DNA of 64,000 bases from an uncultured Christensenella sp. (GCA_910578325.1 CAJTQT010000002.1:271266-335265), one strand, 5' to 3'. Numbered from the stretch's first letter, positions 25,886-34,308 are shown. Numbers and translations are program-made. Notes: a model not told the origin generated them from the sequence alone.

Positions 25886-28075
25886 ATGCGCAAATTTTTC
25901 AGACCGATTTTGATTTGCTTTATCATATTCGTGGCTGCGGCGTGCTTATCAGCCTGCAATCCCACAGCCGGTCTTCCTACGGTAAAAATCACTTATATCG
26001 TAAACGGAGACGTTTACAGATGCGACGAATACGATATCGTAGACTTCAAATTCCCGCCAAAGCCAGCCGACGCTTTTTATACGTTCGAGGGCTGGTTTTT
26101 CGACGCAGAATTCCAAAATGAATTTACAAAATTTTCGGATATAAACGACGGTATGACCGAAATTACCGTTTACGCAAAACGCAGTCCGAAAAAATACAGT
26201 TTTATATTCTATTCAAACGGCGAGACATATCACAGTCAGACCTTTACCGATACAACGGATTTCGTTTTTCCCTCCGATCCATATCGCGAAGGATACGAGT
26301 TTAACGGTTGGTTTCTCGAAAATTCAGTGCAAATAAGCAGTAAGAACATTTTCGAAATATGTCCCCTGCCCGCCAAATACGAACTCTATGCCGCATTCGA
26401 GTGCATGCACGCGTCCGTAGAAGAGATTATAACGGAACCAACTTGCAAGACGGACGGCAAACACATTATTCGGTGTTTAAACTGCCGCGAAAACATTGAC
26501 GTCAAAACTCTTCCCTCACTCGGTCATATCCGCGTTATAGACGAAGCCGTTAAGCCCACCTGCACAGATAAAGGACTTACGCAAGGCGAACATTGCGAAA
26601 GTTGTCTTGAAGTTTTCGTCACCCAAACAACTTTGAATGCGCTCGGGCACTCGTACGGTGACGGCGTAATCACACTGCCAGCCACCTGCGAACACACGGG
26701 AATACTGACGTTTTTCTGTAAACGGGACGAGTGCACTCATTCTTATACGCAGGAAATTCCATCCCACACCCTCGGAGACTGGACAACCGTCAAAGCGGGT
26801 TCCTGCGTTGAAAAAGGAGAAAGAGTAAAATCCTGTACGCTTTGCGGACTTGTTATTGAACGCGAGACGTTCGCAGGAAACGGACACAGTCTGAATGAAA
26901 TGCAATTTGATGCCGATTTCCACTGGCAAATCTGCACTCTGTGTGAAGAAGCGGTATCCGCTCCTCACTCTTTAAACGGCGCGGACTGTTGCGACGTATG
27001 TCCGTATTTTATACCCGATACGCCTGCGGCAGGAAGCATAATAAAGAATCTCACAAAGCGAATTCCGATATCTTCCGACTTTATAAATAAGCCGAACGGC
27101 TCGTCCTATGCGCTTGAAATGACCGTAATCGACGTCGCTCAGGGAGACAGTATATTTTTCAGGTTCCCCGACGGACAAACTATGCTTATGGATTCGGGTT
27201 CAGTCAATTTCCCGATAGGAAATCACTATGACAGAGTCAAAAAAGTCTTCGACGCTAATGGCGTAAAACAACTCGATTATCTGTTTATAACTCACAGCGA
27301 TTACGACCATGTAAGATATATAGAGGATGTTTTAAAAGATTTTGAAGTGAAGAATATATATATTCCGAAACTTTCCGATGACTCTAACGGCAGCACCTGG
27401 AAAGACACAGTTAAAGCGATATCCGCCGAAAAATACACAGAAAACGGAGTATCCGTACCTGCGCAGATACGCTATAATATCGGCGATTATGAAATATCAG
27501 GCAACGGCTGGCGTATGAGATGCCACTCCTATCTCAGTAAAGACTACCCGACCGTAAACGGTTCGTCCGCATATTCCCCAACCGCTACCGATGCGGACAG
27601 CGATGAAATCATAAACTCCCTATCCCCGATATGTATGCTGGAATACGCAGGAAGAACGATTGTGCTTACAGGAGACTCTAATCTTTTCAATGAAAAATAC
27701 CTTATCGACAGAGGAATATTCAAAGATATTGACGCCGACGTGCTGAAAGTTGCGCATCACGGTTCGAGAACATCCACAACGGATAAATTCCTATCGGCCG
27801 TCAAATGCGAATATGCGATAATCAGTTACGGCACTAATATCTTCGGTCACCCTACCGAAGAAGTTCTGAACAGACTATTATCAAAAAACATTCAACGTAT
27901 TTTCCGCACAAAAGAAGACGGAAACATAAAAGTAGCCGTCAACGGCAAGGGCACTCTGTCCATAGAAGCGACAAACTCGAACGGTTCGGATATAACCGAC
28001 AACTACCCTATCGAGCAATTTATTTGTTCATACTCGATACAATTTGTAACGGTTTCAAAACGAAAATTTATTTAA
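25886..28075 (+). CDS. Lipoprotein with InlB-like and Cys-rich repeats fused to a ComEC-like metallo-beta-lactamase domain
   Basis: 729 residues from ATG 25886, which has GAGGG four bases upstream. Lipobox LSAC gives lipid-modified Cys24. Residues about 35-170 hold two Listeria-Bacteroides (InlB B-type) repeats with FEGWFFDAEF and FNGWFLENS. About 175-375 are Cys-pair modules (CLNC, CESC, CTLC, CTLC, CDVC) of the kind seen in gut Clostridia surface proteins. Residues about 410-700 resemble the C-terminal domain of ComEC: TVIDVAQGDSIFFRFPDG, the metal motif THSDYDH (His470-Asp474-His475), LTGDSN and KVAHHGSRTSTT. The first metal motif has Asp in place of the second His (HSDYDH rather than HxHxDH), as some ComEC-like proteins do. 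Probable extracellular phosphodiesterase or nuclease; substrate unknown. Confidence 0.8.
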   Translation: MRKFFRPILICFIIFVAAACLSACNPTAGLPTVKITYIVNGDVYRCDEYDIVDFKFPPKPADAFYTFEGWFFDAEFQNEFTKFSDINDGMTEITVYAKRSPKKYSFIFYSNGETYHSQTFTDTTDFVFPSDPYREGYEFNGWFLENSVQISSKNIFEICPLPAKYELYAAFECMHASVEEIITEPTCKTDGKHIIRCLNCRENIDVKTLPSLGHIRVIDEAVKPTCTDKGLTQGEHCESCLEVFVTQTTLNALGHSYGDGVITLPATCEHTGILTFFCKRDECTHSYTQEIPSHTLGDWTTVKAGSCVEKGERVKSCTLCGLVIERETFAGNGHSLNEMQFDADFHWQICTLCEEAVSAPHSLNGADCCDVCPYFIPDTPAAGSIIKNLTKRIPISSDFINKPNGSSYALEMTVIDVAQGDSIFFRFPDGQTMLMDSGSVNFPIGNHYDRVKKVFDANGVKQLDYLFITHSDYDHVRYIEDVLKDFEVKNIYIPKLSDDSNGSTWKDTVKAISAEKYTENGVSVPAQIRYNIGDYEISGNGWRMRCHSYLSKDYPTVNGSSAYSPTATDADSDEIINSLSPICMLEYAGRTIVLTGDSNLFNEKYLIDRGIFKDIDADVLKVAHHGSRTSTTDKFLSAVKCEYAIISYGTNIFGHPTEEVLNRLLSKNIQRIFRTKEDGNIKVAVNGKGTLSIEATNSNGSDITDNYPIEQFICSYSIQFVTVSKRKFI

Positions 28076-28119
28076 CAGTTGCGAATCTGTGAGGATGTTA
28101 TCACCGCGCTACCCTAAGT

Positions 28120-28152
28120 GCATTTTCGAGTGTTTCTAAAAGACGAAAATGC
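28120..28152. repeat. Palindromic fragment related to the 28-31 kb repeats
   Basis: GCATTTTCG...CGAAAATGC with a 15-base loop. The same GCATTTTCGAG(T/C)GT sequence ends the 30705-30909 repeat, where it is followed by TACGAAAATACTG. It marks the left end of the repeat-rich stretch. Confidence 0.5.
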
Positions 28153-28189
28153 TGACGGAATTAAACTATCACTTCTAGATCCTTAGGTT

Positions 28190-28801
28190 TTATTCTTGCG
28201 TCAATTTCCGCAGCATATCGAAATTACACCTCTGATCATCTTTGGACGTATCGTATTGCGAACAATACTCCGTTTTATATTCTCCCTTTTCATTATAATA
28301 ATGTTTGTAACCGTACCAGTCTAATATTGTCCAACAGTCGTCAAAAATATCCACTTCGCGATCAGCCTTAGAATTGACAAAAGTGTCGCCGCAACCACCT
28401 TCCCAAACCTGTTCAAAATCTCCGTTTAAGTAACGGGTGGCGTCTTCTCCGTGTATAAAGTACCCCGTTTTGAATTTATAGATACCGAACAATTCCCAAC
28501 AATCAAAATGTATAATTTTTATCAATTTGTCGAGTTTCAAATCTATAATCAGCAAATCCGACCATAAACATATAATTAGCAAATCCTTGTCAATCAACAC
28601 CCTGTCGGTATTTAAGCCTACGCAAAACGCTACGATTTTGTATTTGCGATTATATTTACCGTTTAACGTTATTTCGGATACGCAAAGACAATAAGGCGCA
28701 TCCTCGACAAATAAAGCGTCTTTGAGAGTTTCCTCGTATAACGGCGGATCCGACAATGTATCCGATATTTTTATATCTATTTTAATTCTGTCCACTCTCA
28801 A
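28190..28801 (-). CDS. Hypothetical protein
   Basis: 203 residues; family not recognised. The frame has no early ATG: TTG at 28801 or GTG at 28795 would be the start, so the true N-terminus is uncertain. The protein is soluble, beta-rich and Trp/Tyr/Asp-rich (KTGYFIHGEDATRYLNGD; DDCWTILDWYGYKHYYNEKG), somewhat like immunity-type or SMI1-type folds, but no motif supports that. It is AT-richer than the neighbouring core genes and stands alone between repeat elements, as expected for an acquired cassette gene. Confidence 0.5.
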   Translation of the reverse strand: MRVDRIKIDIKISDTLSDPPLYEETLKDALFVEDAPYCLCVSEITLNGKYNRKYKIVAFCVGLNTDRVLIDKDLLIICLWSDLLIIDLKLDKLIKIIHFDCWELFGIYKFKTGYFIHGEDATRYLNGDFEQVWEGGCGDTFVNSKADREVDIFDDCWTILDWYGYKHYYNEKGEYKTEYCSQYDTSKDDQRCNFDMLRKLTQE

Positions 28802-28947
28802 ATTAAAACATTTTTATACAGCAATGTCAATATCGCACAGCGTGAACCCACGCTTATTATAAAAACACTCAATTCAAAAACAAAGTCCAAACAGCAGAAA
28901 ATGCTTACAGCCTTATATGACGTTTGGTGCAAATTATAGAACTCTCT

Positions 28948-29096
28948 CAACAGCGATTGCTGTCGCAAATATAATCGCGTACAGTGTGACCGCAGGTCGC
29001 AGGCACGGCATAGCCGTGGGCGGTATTACCGCCTTCGAGCCTGTTACGACAACAAAAAATCCGCCCTCATAGGGCGGAAAGATTTTGGTAGGGGGG
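28948..29096. repeat. tRNA-Val-adjacent palindromic repeat, copy A
   Basis: Contains the shared core AACAGCGATTGCTG, GTGACCGCAGGTCGCAGG, the hairpins CACGGCATAGCCGTG and GGCGGTATTACCGCC, and the terminator-like TCCGCCC-TCATA-GGGCGGA. On the right it runs into TTTTGGTAGGGGGGG, a decayed form of the tRNA-Val 3' end sequence (TTTTGGTGGAGGTAAC in the genuine tRNA context). The left end is degenerate. Confidence 0.8.
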
Positions 29097-29105
29097 GCTT
29101 GTAAC

Positions 29106-29549
29106 CTAAAACGAATTTTTCAGATGTTTGCCTAAAAACAATTCCATTGGTTGGTTTGGCGCAAATAGATTGCCGCAATCTTGATAGCCGAGCGCTCTGT
29201 AAAAATATTGTGCGTTTTCGTTTGACTGCGTAGACACCAAAAGCCATTTGTATCCGAGCGACAGCATTTCGTTTTCCCAAAAAGTCATTAGTTGTTTGCC
29301 GTATCCGGTATTACGATATTTTTCGGAAATATATAACAACGTACAAAACGGCGTATTATCCCAAAACAAATTATAACGCAAAATACCGATAGGCAAATTA
29401 TCTGCAAACAAAACATAGCCTTGTTTATCTCTTACTTTTTTGGCAAACTCTATTTCGGAGATGTGTTTGTCGAGAGAACTCCAAAACTCTTTATCTTTGT
29501 CTTGTGCGTAGCATATTTTAATGTTGCTATTGTACTTCCCCATAAACAT
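29106..29549 (-). CDS. GNAT-family N-acetyltransferase
   Basis: 147 residues. Acetyl-CoA-binding motif A is EKYRNTGYGKQLM (R/QxxGxG/A type), followed by LVSTQSNENAQYFYRALGYQ, the usual motif B region. Substrate unknown. ATG at 29549 and at 29543 are both possible; neither has a good ribosome site. The gene is framed by repeat copies A and B and has the strand of the other small genes in this stretch, so it looks like a cassette cargo. Family call is firm. Confidence 0.82.
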   Translation of the reverse strand: MFMGKYNSNIKICYAQDKDKEFWSSLDKHISEIEFAKKVRDKQGYVLFADNLPIGILRYNLFWDNTPFCTLLYISEKYRNTGYGKQLMTFWENEMLSLGYKWLLVSTQSNENAQYFYRALGYQDCGNLFAPNQPMELFLGKHLKNSF

Positions 29550-29659
29550 ACAGTATCATAAATATATGCTTATGTCCAACATTTTCGATATGTGCAGATG
29601 GCATAGGGCACCGCATCGAGAGTTTGTTTGCGTTGCCCACGAAACAAAATAGATAAAAG

Positions 29660-29698
29660 ACAAACACACACACTGAGCAAAAGTGTGCGTGTGTTTGT
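29660..29698. repeat. AC/GT-rich inverted repeat
   Basis: ACAAACACACACACT (29660-29674) faces AGTGTGCGTGTGTTTGT (29682-29698) across a seven-base loop. It directly precedes repeat copy B; no T-run on either side. Confidence 0.6.
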
Positions 29699-29700
29699 TA

Positions 29701-29852
29701 TGGTGGAGGTAACGGGCTCGTCTAACAGCGATTGCTGACGCAGTCCAATCGCGTGCAGTGTGACCGCAGGTCGCAGGCACGGCATAGCCGTGGGCGGTAT
29801 TACCGCCTTCGAACCTGTTACGACAACAAAAAAATCCGCCCTTATAGGGCGA
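29701..29852. repeat. tRNA-Val-adjacent palindromic repeat, copy B
   Basis: Starts TGGTGGAGGTAACGGGCTCG, which imitates the 3' end of tRNA-Val, continues with TCTAACAGCGATTGCTG and the same two hairpins as copy A, and ends CCTGTTACGACAACAAAA plus the TCCGCCC hairpin. The ends GTCTAACAG and CTGTTACGAC form an imperfect terminal inverted repeat. Confidence 0.85.
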
Positions 29853-30030
29853 AAAATTTCGTCTTTATTGCGCAAATATACTGAAAGATTTAGCGCACGC
29901 AGTGCGCCATCAAGCAAATGAATATGCGGAACACCTCTTGTTGTTTACAACGATACTTTGTATTGATAGCAAATATTCATTTGCGCGAAGCGACGAGAAA
30001 ATGCACGTTGACATAACGTGCATTTTCGAG
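29825..30030. repeat. Long structured repeat R1 (about 205 bp)
   Basis: Nearly identical to R2 (30705-30909). Contains the CGCAC-GCA-GTGCG hairpin, long-range arms GCAAATGAATAT...ATATTCATTTGC and the terminator-like AATGCACGTT-GACAT-AACGTGCATT. Overlaps the right end of copy B. Confidence 0.85.
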
Positions 30031-30061
30031 TTGTGGAGCGATGAAAACCTAAAACGAATTT

Positions 30062-30526
30062 CTATTTAGACTTAACGCGAATATACAAAAGGTGATTGAT
30101 AATGATTTCGACCGTGCGATATGCGCAATATACAACCCAAACAATCCAAGTGTATTGCCATTTTTGTGTTATTAAACTAATTATTATGTATAATAAAGCC
30201 ACAACAATGGCAATAATCCAATTCATAATTTTTTTGTGCTTACGTATTATGGCGTTACTTCTGTTTAATGCGTATTTTACGTTTTCCTCCGAAACGCTTT
30301 TATAATCGCTATCGTTTATCCGTTCCCCGTTTAAGATTTCATTTATGCTCACATCATAAAATTTGCTTAAAATTTGCAACATTTCAACAGGCGGTAAATA
30401 ATTTCCGTTTTCCCAACGTGAAACAGTTTTATTGGTTACACCGATTTGTTCGCCCAATTCATTTTGCGTAAGATTTTTTTCTTTACGCAATTCAGATAAA
30501 AAAGCACCGATTTTTCCCATATCCAT
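30062..30526 (-). CDS. XRE-family transcriptional regulator with two membrane helices
   Basis: 154 residues from ATG 30526, preceded by AAGGAGG; open frame upstream of that is rejected. The helix-turn-helix is at about 5-60 (LSELRKEKNLTQNELGEQIG, VTNKTVSRWENGNYLPP). The C-terminal half has two membrane helices (about 104-122 and 126-146) connected by a very short loop. Membrane-bound XRE proteins usually control neighbouring genes in response to an envelope signal; here no target is obvious. It lies between the two near-identical long repeats R1 and R2. Confidence 0.85.
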   Translation of the reverse strand: MDMGKIGAFLSELRKEKNLTQNELGEQIGVTNKTVSRWENGNYLPPVEMLQILSKFYDVSINEILNGERINDSDYKSVSEENVKYALNRSNAIIRKHKKIMNWIIAIVVALLYIIISLITQKWQYTWIVWVVYCAYRTVEIIINHLLYIRVKSK

Positions 30527-30704
30527 AATGAATACCTCCTTATGACCGACAGCACGATTATAGCATACAAATACGGAAAAGCATTGCCCATAAACAGCGA
30601 ATTTGAAACAAGCATTCATCATATCATAGGAGCTGTGGACTGTGGCGGCGTTTGATATAACAAATGCGCCGCTTGACGGCATTATCGACACTATGTAAAA
30701 CTAA

Positions 30705-30909
30705 CAACAAAAAATCCGCCCTTATAGGGCGAAAAATTTCGTCTTTATTGCGCAAATATACTGAAAGATTTAGCGCACAACGTGCGCCATCAAGCAAATG
30801 AATATCGGAACACCTCTTGTTGTTTACGACGATATTCTGTATTGATAGCAAATATTCATTTGCACGAAGCGACGAGAAAATGCACGTTGACATAACGTGC
30901 ATTTTCGAG
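30705..30909. repeat. Long structured repeat R2 (about 205 bp)
   Basis: Second copy of R1, differing at scattered positions only (for example GCACAACGTGCG for GCACGCAGTGCG, which keeps the stem). Its first 40 bp include a truncated end of the tRNA-Val-adjacent repeat (ACAACAAAAAATCCGCCC). Confidence 0.85.
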
Positions 30910-30923
30910 CGTGTTATTAGTAC

Positions 30924-31060
30924 GAAAATACTGAAAAAAATTCAAGCGCACGCAGTGCGCCAACAAGCAAAGGATTTTGCGAAACGCTGTTTATTGTTTA
31001 CAATGAAAGTTTGGACTGATAGCATAAAATCTTTTGAGCGTTAGAAACGAAAAAATGTTG
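30924..31060. repeat. Diverged long repeat R3
   Basis: Aligns with R1/R2 over AGCGCACGCAGTGCGCCA, TTGTTTACAA and GATAGCA. The long-range arms differ but still pair: CAAAGGATTTT with AAAATCTTTTG, against CAAATGAATAT with ATATTCATTTG in R1. Paired changes of this kind mean that the secondary structure is under selection. Confidence 0.75.
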
Positions 31061-31120
31061 CCAAGTAGGTTACGCATTTTTTACAAAAAAAATGCGCACC
31101 GTCTGGCACACATTTTTTCG

Positions 31121-31281
31121 TTGGTTGAGGTAACATGGCTCGTCTAACAGCGATTGATGACGTAGTCCAATCGCGTGCAGTGTGACCGTAGGTCGCAGGC
31201 ACGGCATAGCCGTGGGCGGTATTACCGCCTTCGAGCCTGTTACGACAACAAAAAATCCGCCCTTATAGGGCGGAAAGATTT
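31121..31281. repeat. tRNA-Val-adjacent palindromic repeat, copy D
   Basis: Begins TTGGTTGAGGTAACATGGCTCG, continues as copy B, and ends with the TCCGCCC-TTATA-GGGCGGA hairpin. On the minus strand that hairpin is followed by six T and forms the terminator of tRNA-Val, which it adjoins. Confidence 0.85.
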
Positions 31282-31358
31282 TGGTGGAGGTAACAGGGCT
31301 CGAACCTGTGACCTCACGGATGTGAACCGTGTGCTCTAACCAACTGAGCCATACCTCC
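31282..31358 (-). tRNA. tRNA-Val (anticodon CAC)
   Basis: 77 nt with encoded CCA. Acceptor GGAGGTA/TACCTCC, D-arm GCTC...GAGC, anticodon stem CACGG/CCGTG with loop TTCACAT (anticodon CAC), T-arm ACAGG-TTCGAGC-CCTGT. It lies 33 bp after rpsU and is followed by repeat copy D. Its 3' end is imitated at the edges of the repeat copies. Confidence 0.95.
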
Positions 31359-31391
31359 GTTTATGCCGCGCAAATGCGCGACATTCTTCTT

Positions 31392-31571
31392 TTATGATTT
31401 GTACATTCTTTTACGAGCCGCTTCCGCTTTTTTCTTACGCTTTACGCTGGGTTTCTCGTAAGCCTCTTTCTTGCGAAGGTCTCCGATGATGCCGTCGCGA
31501 GCGCATTTTCTTTTAAAACGACGGATTGCGCTGTCAAGGCTCTCGCTATCGCCTACTTTAACTGTGGACAT
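31392..31571 (-). CDS. rpsU: 30S ribosomal protein S21
   Basis: 59 residues from ATG 31571 with GGAGG ten bases upstream; a GTG three codons earlier lies in the ribosome site. MSTVKVGDSESLDSAIRRFK and the Lys/Arg-rich C-terminus (KRKKKAEAARKRMYKS) are typical of S21, which acts in 30S function and initiation. A short hairpin CGCGCA/TGCGCG separates it from tRNA-Val, suggesting that the two share a transcript. Confidence 0.96.
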   Translation of the reverse strand: MSTVKVGDSESLDSAIRRFKRKCARDGIIGDLRKKEAYEKPSVKRKKKAEAARKRMYKS

Positions 31572-31723
31572 CTTTCTCACCTCCTCGAAATGAAATCAGC
31601 AATATTCATTATACAGATTTTTGAAAATATGTCAATGAAAATCGGGTTGCAAATTCCAACATTTTACTTTTTTGAATAATATGCCGCGCCGTCGTCATAT
31701 ATGATGATACACTTTAAATATTG

Positions 31724-31745
31724 CGCTACTGAAATAGCGTTTTTT
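31724..31745 (+). terminator. Plus-strand terminator-like hairpin without an upstream plus-strand gene
   Basis: CGCTA-CTGAAA-TAGCG followed by six T. Genes on both sides are on the minus strand, so this may end antisense or unknown small RNA transcription. The rest of 31572-31804 is AT-rich with no gene. Confidence 0.4.
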
Positions 31746-31804
31746 GTTAAAGCATATTCACGTACCGTCATATATAGACGGCGGCGATTGCATCTATAAA
31801 TATA

Positions 31805-32635
31805 TCACTTCTCGTTTTTGAGAAACGCCCTCGTGCGCTCGTTTTTTGGATGCAAAAATATTTCGTCGGCAGTTCCCTCTTCGGCAATTACGCCGTCATC
31901 CATAAAAACTATTCTGTTTGCAACGTCGCGCGCAAACGACATCTCGTGTGTAACGACAATCATAGTCAATCCGCTTGCGGCAAGTTTTTGCATAACTGCC
32001 AGCACTTCTCCCGTCATTTCGGGATCGAGCGCACTCGTGGGCTCATCGAAAAGTATAACTTCCGGACTCATACACATAGCCCGAGCAATAGCCACTCTCT
32101 GCTTCTGTCCTCCGCTCAACTGTTTCGGTTTTGCTTTTACGTATGCGTCCATTCCAACTGTTTTCAGGTATTCTAACGCTATGTTTTCGGCTTCTGCTTT
32201 TTTGATTTTAAGTATCTTCCGAAGCCCGATCGTACAGTTTCCCAGCACGGAATAATTATTAAACAAGTTAAAGGACTGAAAAACCATTCCTACTTTTCTA
32301 CGGTAACGGGAAGCGTTTTTTGTGTTTATAATATCCTCTCCGTGAAACAGTATTCTGCCCGAGTCGGGAGTTTCAAAAAGATTGATGCACCTCAACAGCG
32401 TACTTTTTCCGCTTCCCGACGGACCTATTATGCAAGTCACGTCGCCTTTCTTAACCGAAAAATCAATGTCCCGCAATACCGAATGACTGCCGAAAGTCTT
32501 CCCCAAATGCTCAACTTTTATTATAGTTTCTTCCGCCGTTTGCGTTGCCGCGGACGCGTAGGAAACAATAGCGCGCGATGCCTCTTTATTTTCGAAATCC
32601 GAACCCACTTCGGCAATGCTCCTCCCATCAATCAT
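31805..32635 (-). CDS. Amino-acid ABC transporter ATP-binding protein
   Basis: 276 residues from ATG 32635, which overlaps the permease stop by eight bases and has GGAGGAGG upstream. Walker A GPSGSGKSTLL, Q-loop MVFQSFNLFNN, signature LSGGQKQRVAIARA, Walker B VILFDEPTSALDPE and switch His in VVTHEM mark it as a polar-amino-acid importer ATPase (GlnQ/HisP group). The N-terminal 35 residues before the ABC core are extra. Third gene of the lysine-riboswitch operon; substrate therefore likely lysine or a related basic amino acid. Confidence 0.93.
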   Translation of the reverse strand: MIDGRSIAEVGSDFENKEASRAIVSYASAATQTAEETIIKVEHLGKTFGSHSVLRDIDFSVKKGDVTCIIGPSGSGKSTLLRCINLFETPDSGRILFHGEDIINTKNASRYRRKVGMVFQSFNLFNNYSVLGNCTIGLRKILKIKKAEAENIALEYLKTVGMDAYVKAKPKQLSGGQKQRVAIARAMCMSPEVILFDEPTSALDPEMTGEVLAVMQKLAASGLTMIVVTHEMSFARDVANRIVFMDDGVIAEEGTADEIFLHPKNERTRAFLKNEK

Positions 32636-33389
32636 TTCTGCCTCCTCCGCTGTTCGCTGCGACGACGTCCGCGCGGTCACTCTGAGAACCGAGTATGGTA
32701 AAATGCTTTTTACCGTCCATTTTCTTTTCCGCGAATCTTAAAATCAGACTTATAGAAAACGTGAGCACAAAATATACAATGGCTATGAGCATATACGTAG
32801 CAAAAGTCTGATAGTTTATTGATACGATTTTCTTCGCCTGAAAAAAGAGTTCCGTAAATCCTATGACATTGAGTACGGACGTATCTTTGATATTGATAAT
32901 AAATTCATTAGTCACACTGGGAAGAATATTTCGCAACGCCTGCGGAATAACGATATAAAACATCGTCCTTCCGTGCCCCATACCTATCGACTGCGCGCCT
33001 TCGAACTGACCTCTGTCAATAGAGATGATTCCGCCGCGAACTATTTCGGACATATACGCGCCTGTATTTATCGATACAATCAGCAGTGCGCTGAACGTGA
33101 CGTTCAGAGTTTGCCCGCCGTTGAGCAGTGCGAAACCCCAAAAGATTACGAGCGCCTGAACCATCATCGGAGTGCCGCGGAATACTTCGATATATGTCGT
33201 GAGTATAAAATCCCCTGCCCGCTTTAATACTCGGAGCGCCTTGTTGCGAGGCATAGGCAGAGTGCGATACGTGCCTATGAGCAAACCGATAAGAAGCCCT
33301 ATAATAGTCCCGAATATCGCCACAAGCATCGTATAGCCGACGCCTCTGAATATTAGCGGATAATACTGTCTCAATATTTCAATAATCAT
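32628..33389 (-). CDS. Amino-acid ABC transporter permease
   Basis: 253 residues from ATG 33389 (MIIEILRQYYPLIFRGVGYT); an ATG 33 bases upstream is also in frame, and neither start has a strong ribosome site. Hydrophobic with about five membrane helices. The EAA-type coupling loop is GGIISIDRGQFEGAQSIGMG, with RNILPSVTNEF, typical of HisM/GlnP permeases. A single permease suggests a homodimer. Coupled by overlap to the ATPase gene and preceded by the binding-protein gene. Confidence 0.92.
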   Translation of the reverse strand: MIIEILRQYYPLIFRGVGYTMLVAIFGTIIGLLIGLLIGTYRTLPMPRNKALRVLKRAGDFILTTYIEVFRGTPMMVQALVIFWGFALLNGGQTLNVTFSALLIVSINTGAYMSEIVRGGIISIDRGQFEGAQSIGMGHGRTMFYIVIPQALRNILPSVTNEFIINIKDTSVLNVIGFTELFFQAKKIVSINYQTFATYMLIAIVYFVLTFSISLILRFAEKKMDGKKHFTILGSQSDRADVVAANSGGGRND

Positions 33390-33447
33390 TTTAACACCGA
33401 GTTTATCGCGCGCAGTGAGCATTTAAAATGCCGATTTGCGCAGTTTC

Positions 33448-34308
33448 TTATTCTGCAATGTTTGTTCCGGACGCAAGCGCAATCGCTCTTTCCATCATAG
33501 TCTGACGCTCGGCTTGAGTTATTCCCGAAATGATTTCGTCAATTTGCGCCTTGATAGAACTTCCCTTTTTCATACCGACTGCTATCGCCGTATCAGCCGC
33601 TGTGGCGGTAAATCCCGTATCATTGTTTTTGAGACGGATATAAGTAAAATTGCTGTTGGACGCACAATTCTCGATTGCGCCCGGTTCTTCCGCTATATAA
33701 CCGTCGACGGCGCGAGTATTGAGCGCGTTTATCATCGCCGGAAAATCGCCTAACGGAGTCGCTCTGTTAATGCCGAATTCTCCGCCCTGCTCCGCAAGCG
33801 CGTCATCGTGGAATGTTCCGAGTTGGGCGATGAGCGTCGCGCCGGAAAAGTCGCTTAACGAGGTCGCGTTTGCATACTTTCCGTCTTTGCGGACAACAAC
33901 GACCAGATTGCTTTCATAATAAGGCTCTGAAAAGTCCACAGAACGCAATCTTTCTTCCGTCGGGCTCATTCCCGCAATAACGAAATCAAGAGTTCCCGCT
34001 ACAACGGCAGGTATCAATGCATCCCACTCATACTGGTAAATAACGAGTTTTTTACCCATCGCATCCGCAATACGCTTAGCGATCATTACGTCATATCCGT
34101 TTGCATAGCCGTCGGCATTCGCTATTTTAACCGCTCCGTTATCATCGTCGAGTTGAGTATAATTGAAAGGCGAATACGTGCATTCCAACCCTACGCGCAA
34201 TTCGCCGTCTCTGTCGCGGTCGCCGCAAGCGGCAAGCGTAACGCAGAGCACAGTAGCCATACACAGCACAAGCACGATAACAGTTACTCTTCTAAGTGTG
34301 TTTTTCAT
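33448..34308 (-). CDS. Amino-acid ABC transporter substrate-binding lipoprotein
   Basis: 286 residues from ATG 34308 (GGAG upstream; a GTG three codons earlier is less likely). Signal peptide with lipobox LAAC places the mature protein on the membrane surface. Family 3 solute-binding pattern: LRVGLECTYSPFNY, GYDVMIAKRIADAMGKKL, DFVIAGMSPTEERLRSVDFS, AVGMKKGS. The mature region fits basic or polar amino-acid binders. First gene of the operon, directly behind the lysine riboswitch. Confidence 0.93.
   Translation of the reverse strand: MKNTLRRVTVIVLVLCMATVLCVTLAACGDRDRDGELRVGLECTYSPFNYTQLDDDNGAVKIANADGYANGYDVMIAKRIADAMGKKLVIYQYEWDALIPAVVAGTLDFVIAGMSPTEERLRSVDFSEPYYESNLVVVVRKDGKYANATSLSDFSGATLIAQLGTFHDDALAEQGGEFGINRATPLGDFPAMINALNTRAVDGYIAEEPGAIENCASNSNFTYIRLKNNDTGFTATAADTAIAVGMKKGSSIKAQIDEIISGITQAERQTMMERAIALASGTNIAE

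Noticed and set aside
29556..29917. Minus-strand frames of 74 and 115 residues in repeat copy B
   Set aside because: They are translations of the palindromic repeat and the AC-rich hairpin; the same peptides recur wherever the repeat occurs.
28948..31281. CRISPR array
   Set aside because: The repeats are about 150-205 bp, irregularly spaced and contain genes between them; there are no short regular spacers and no cas genes.
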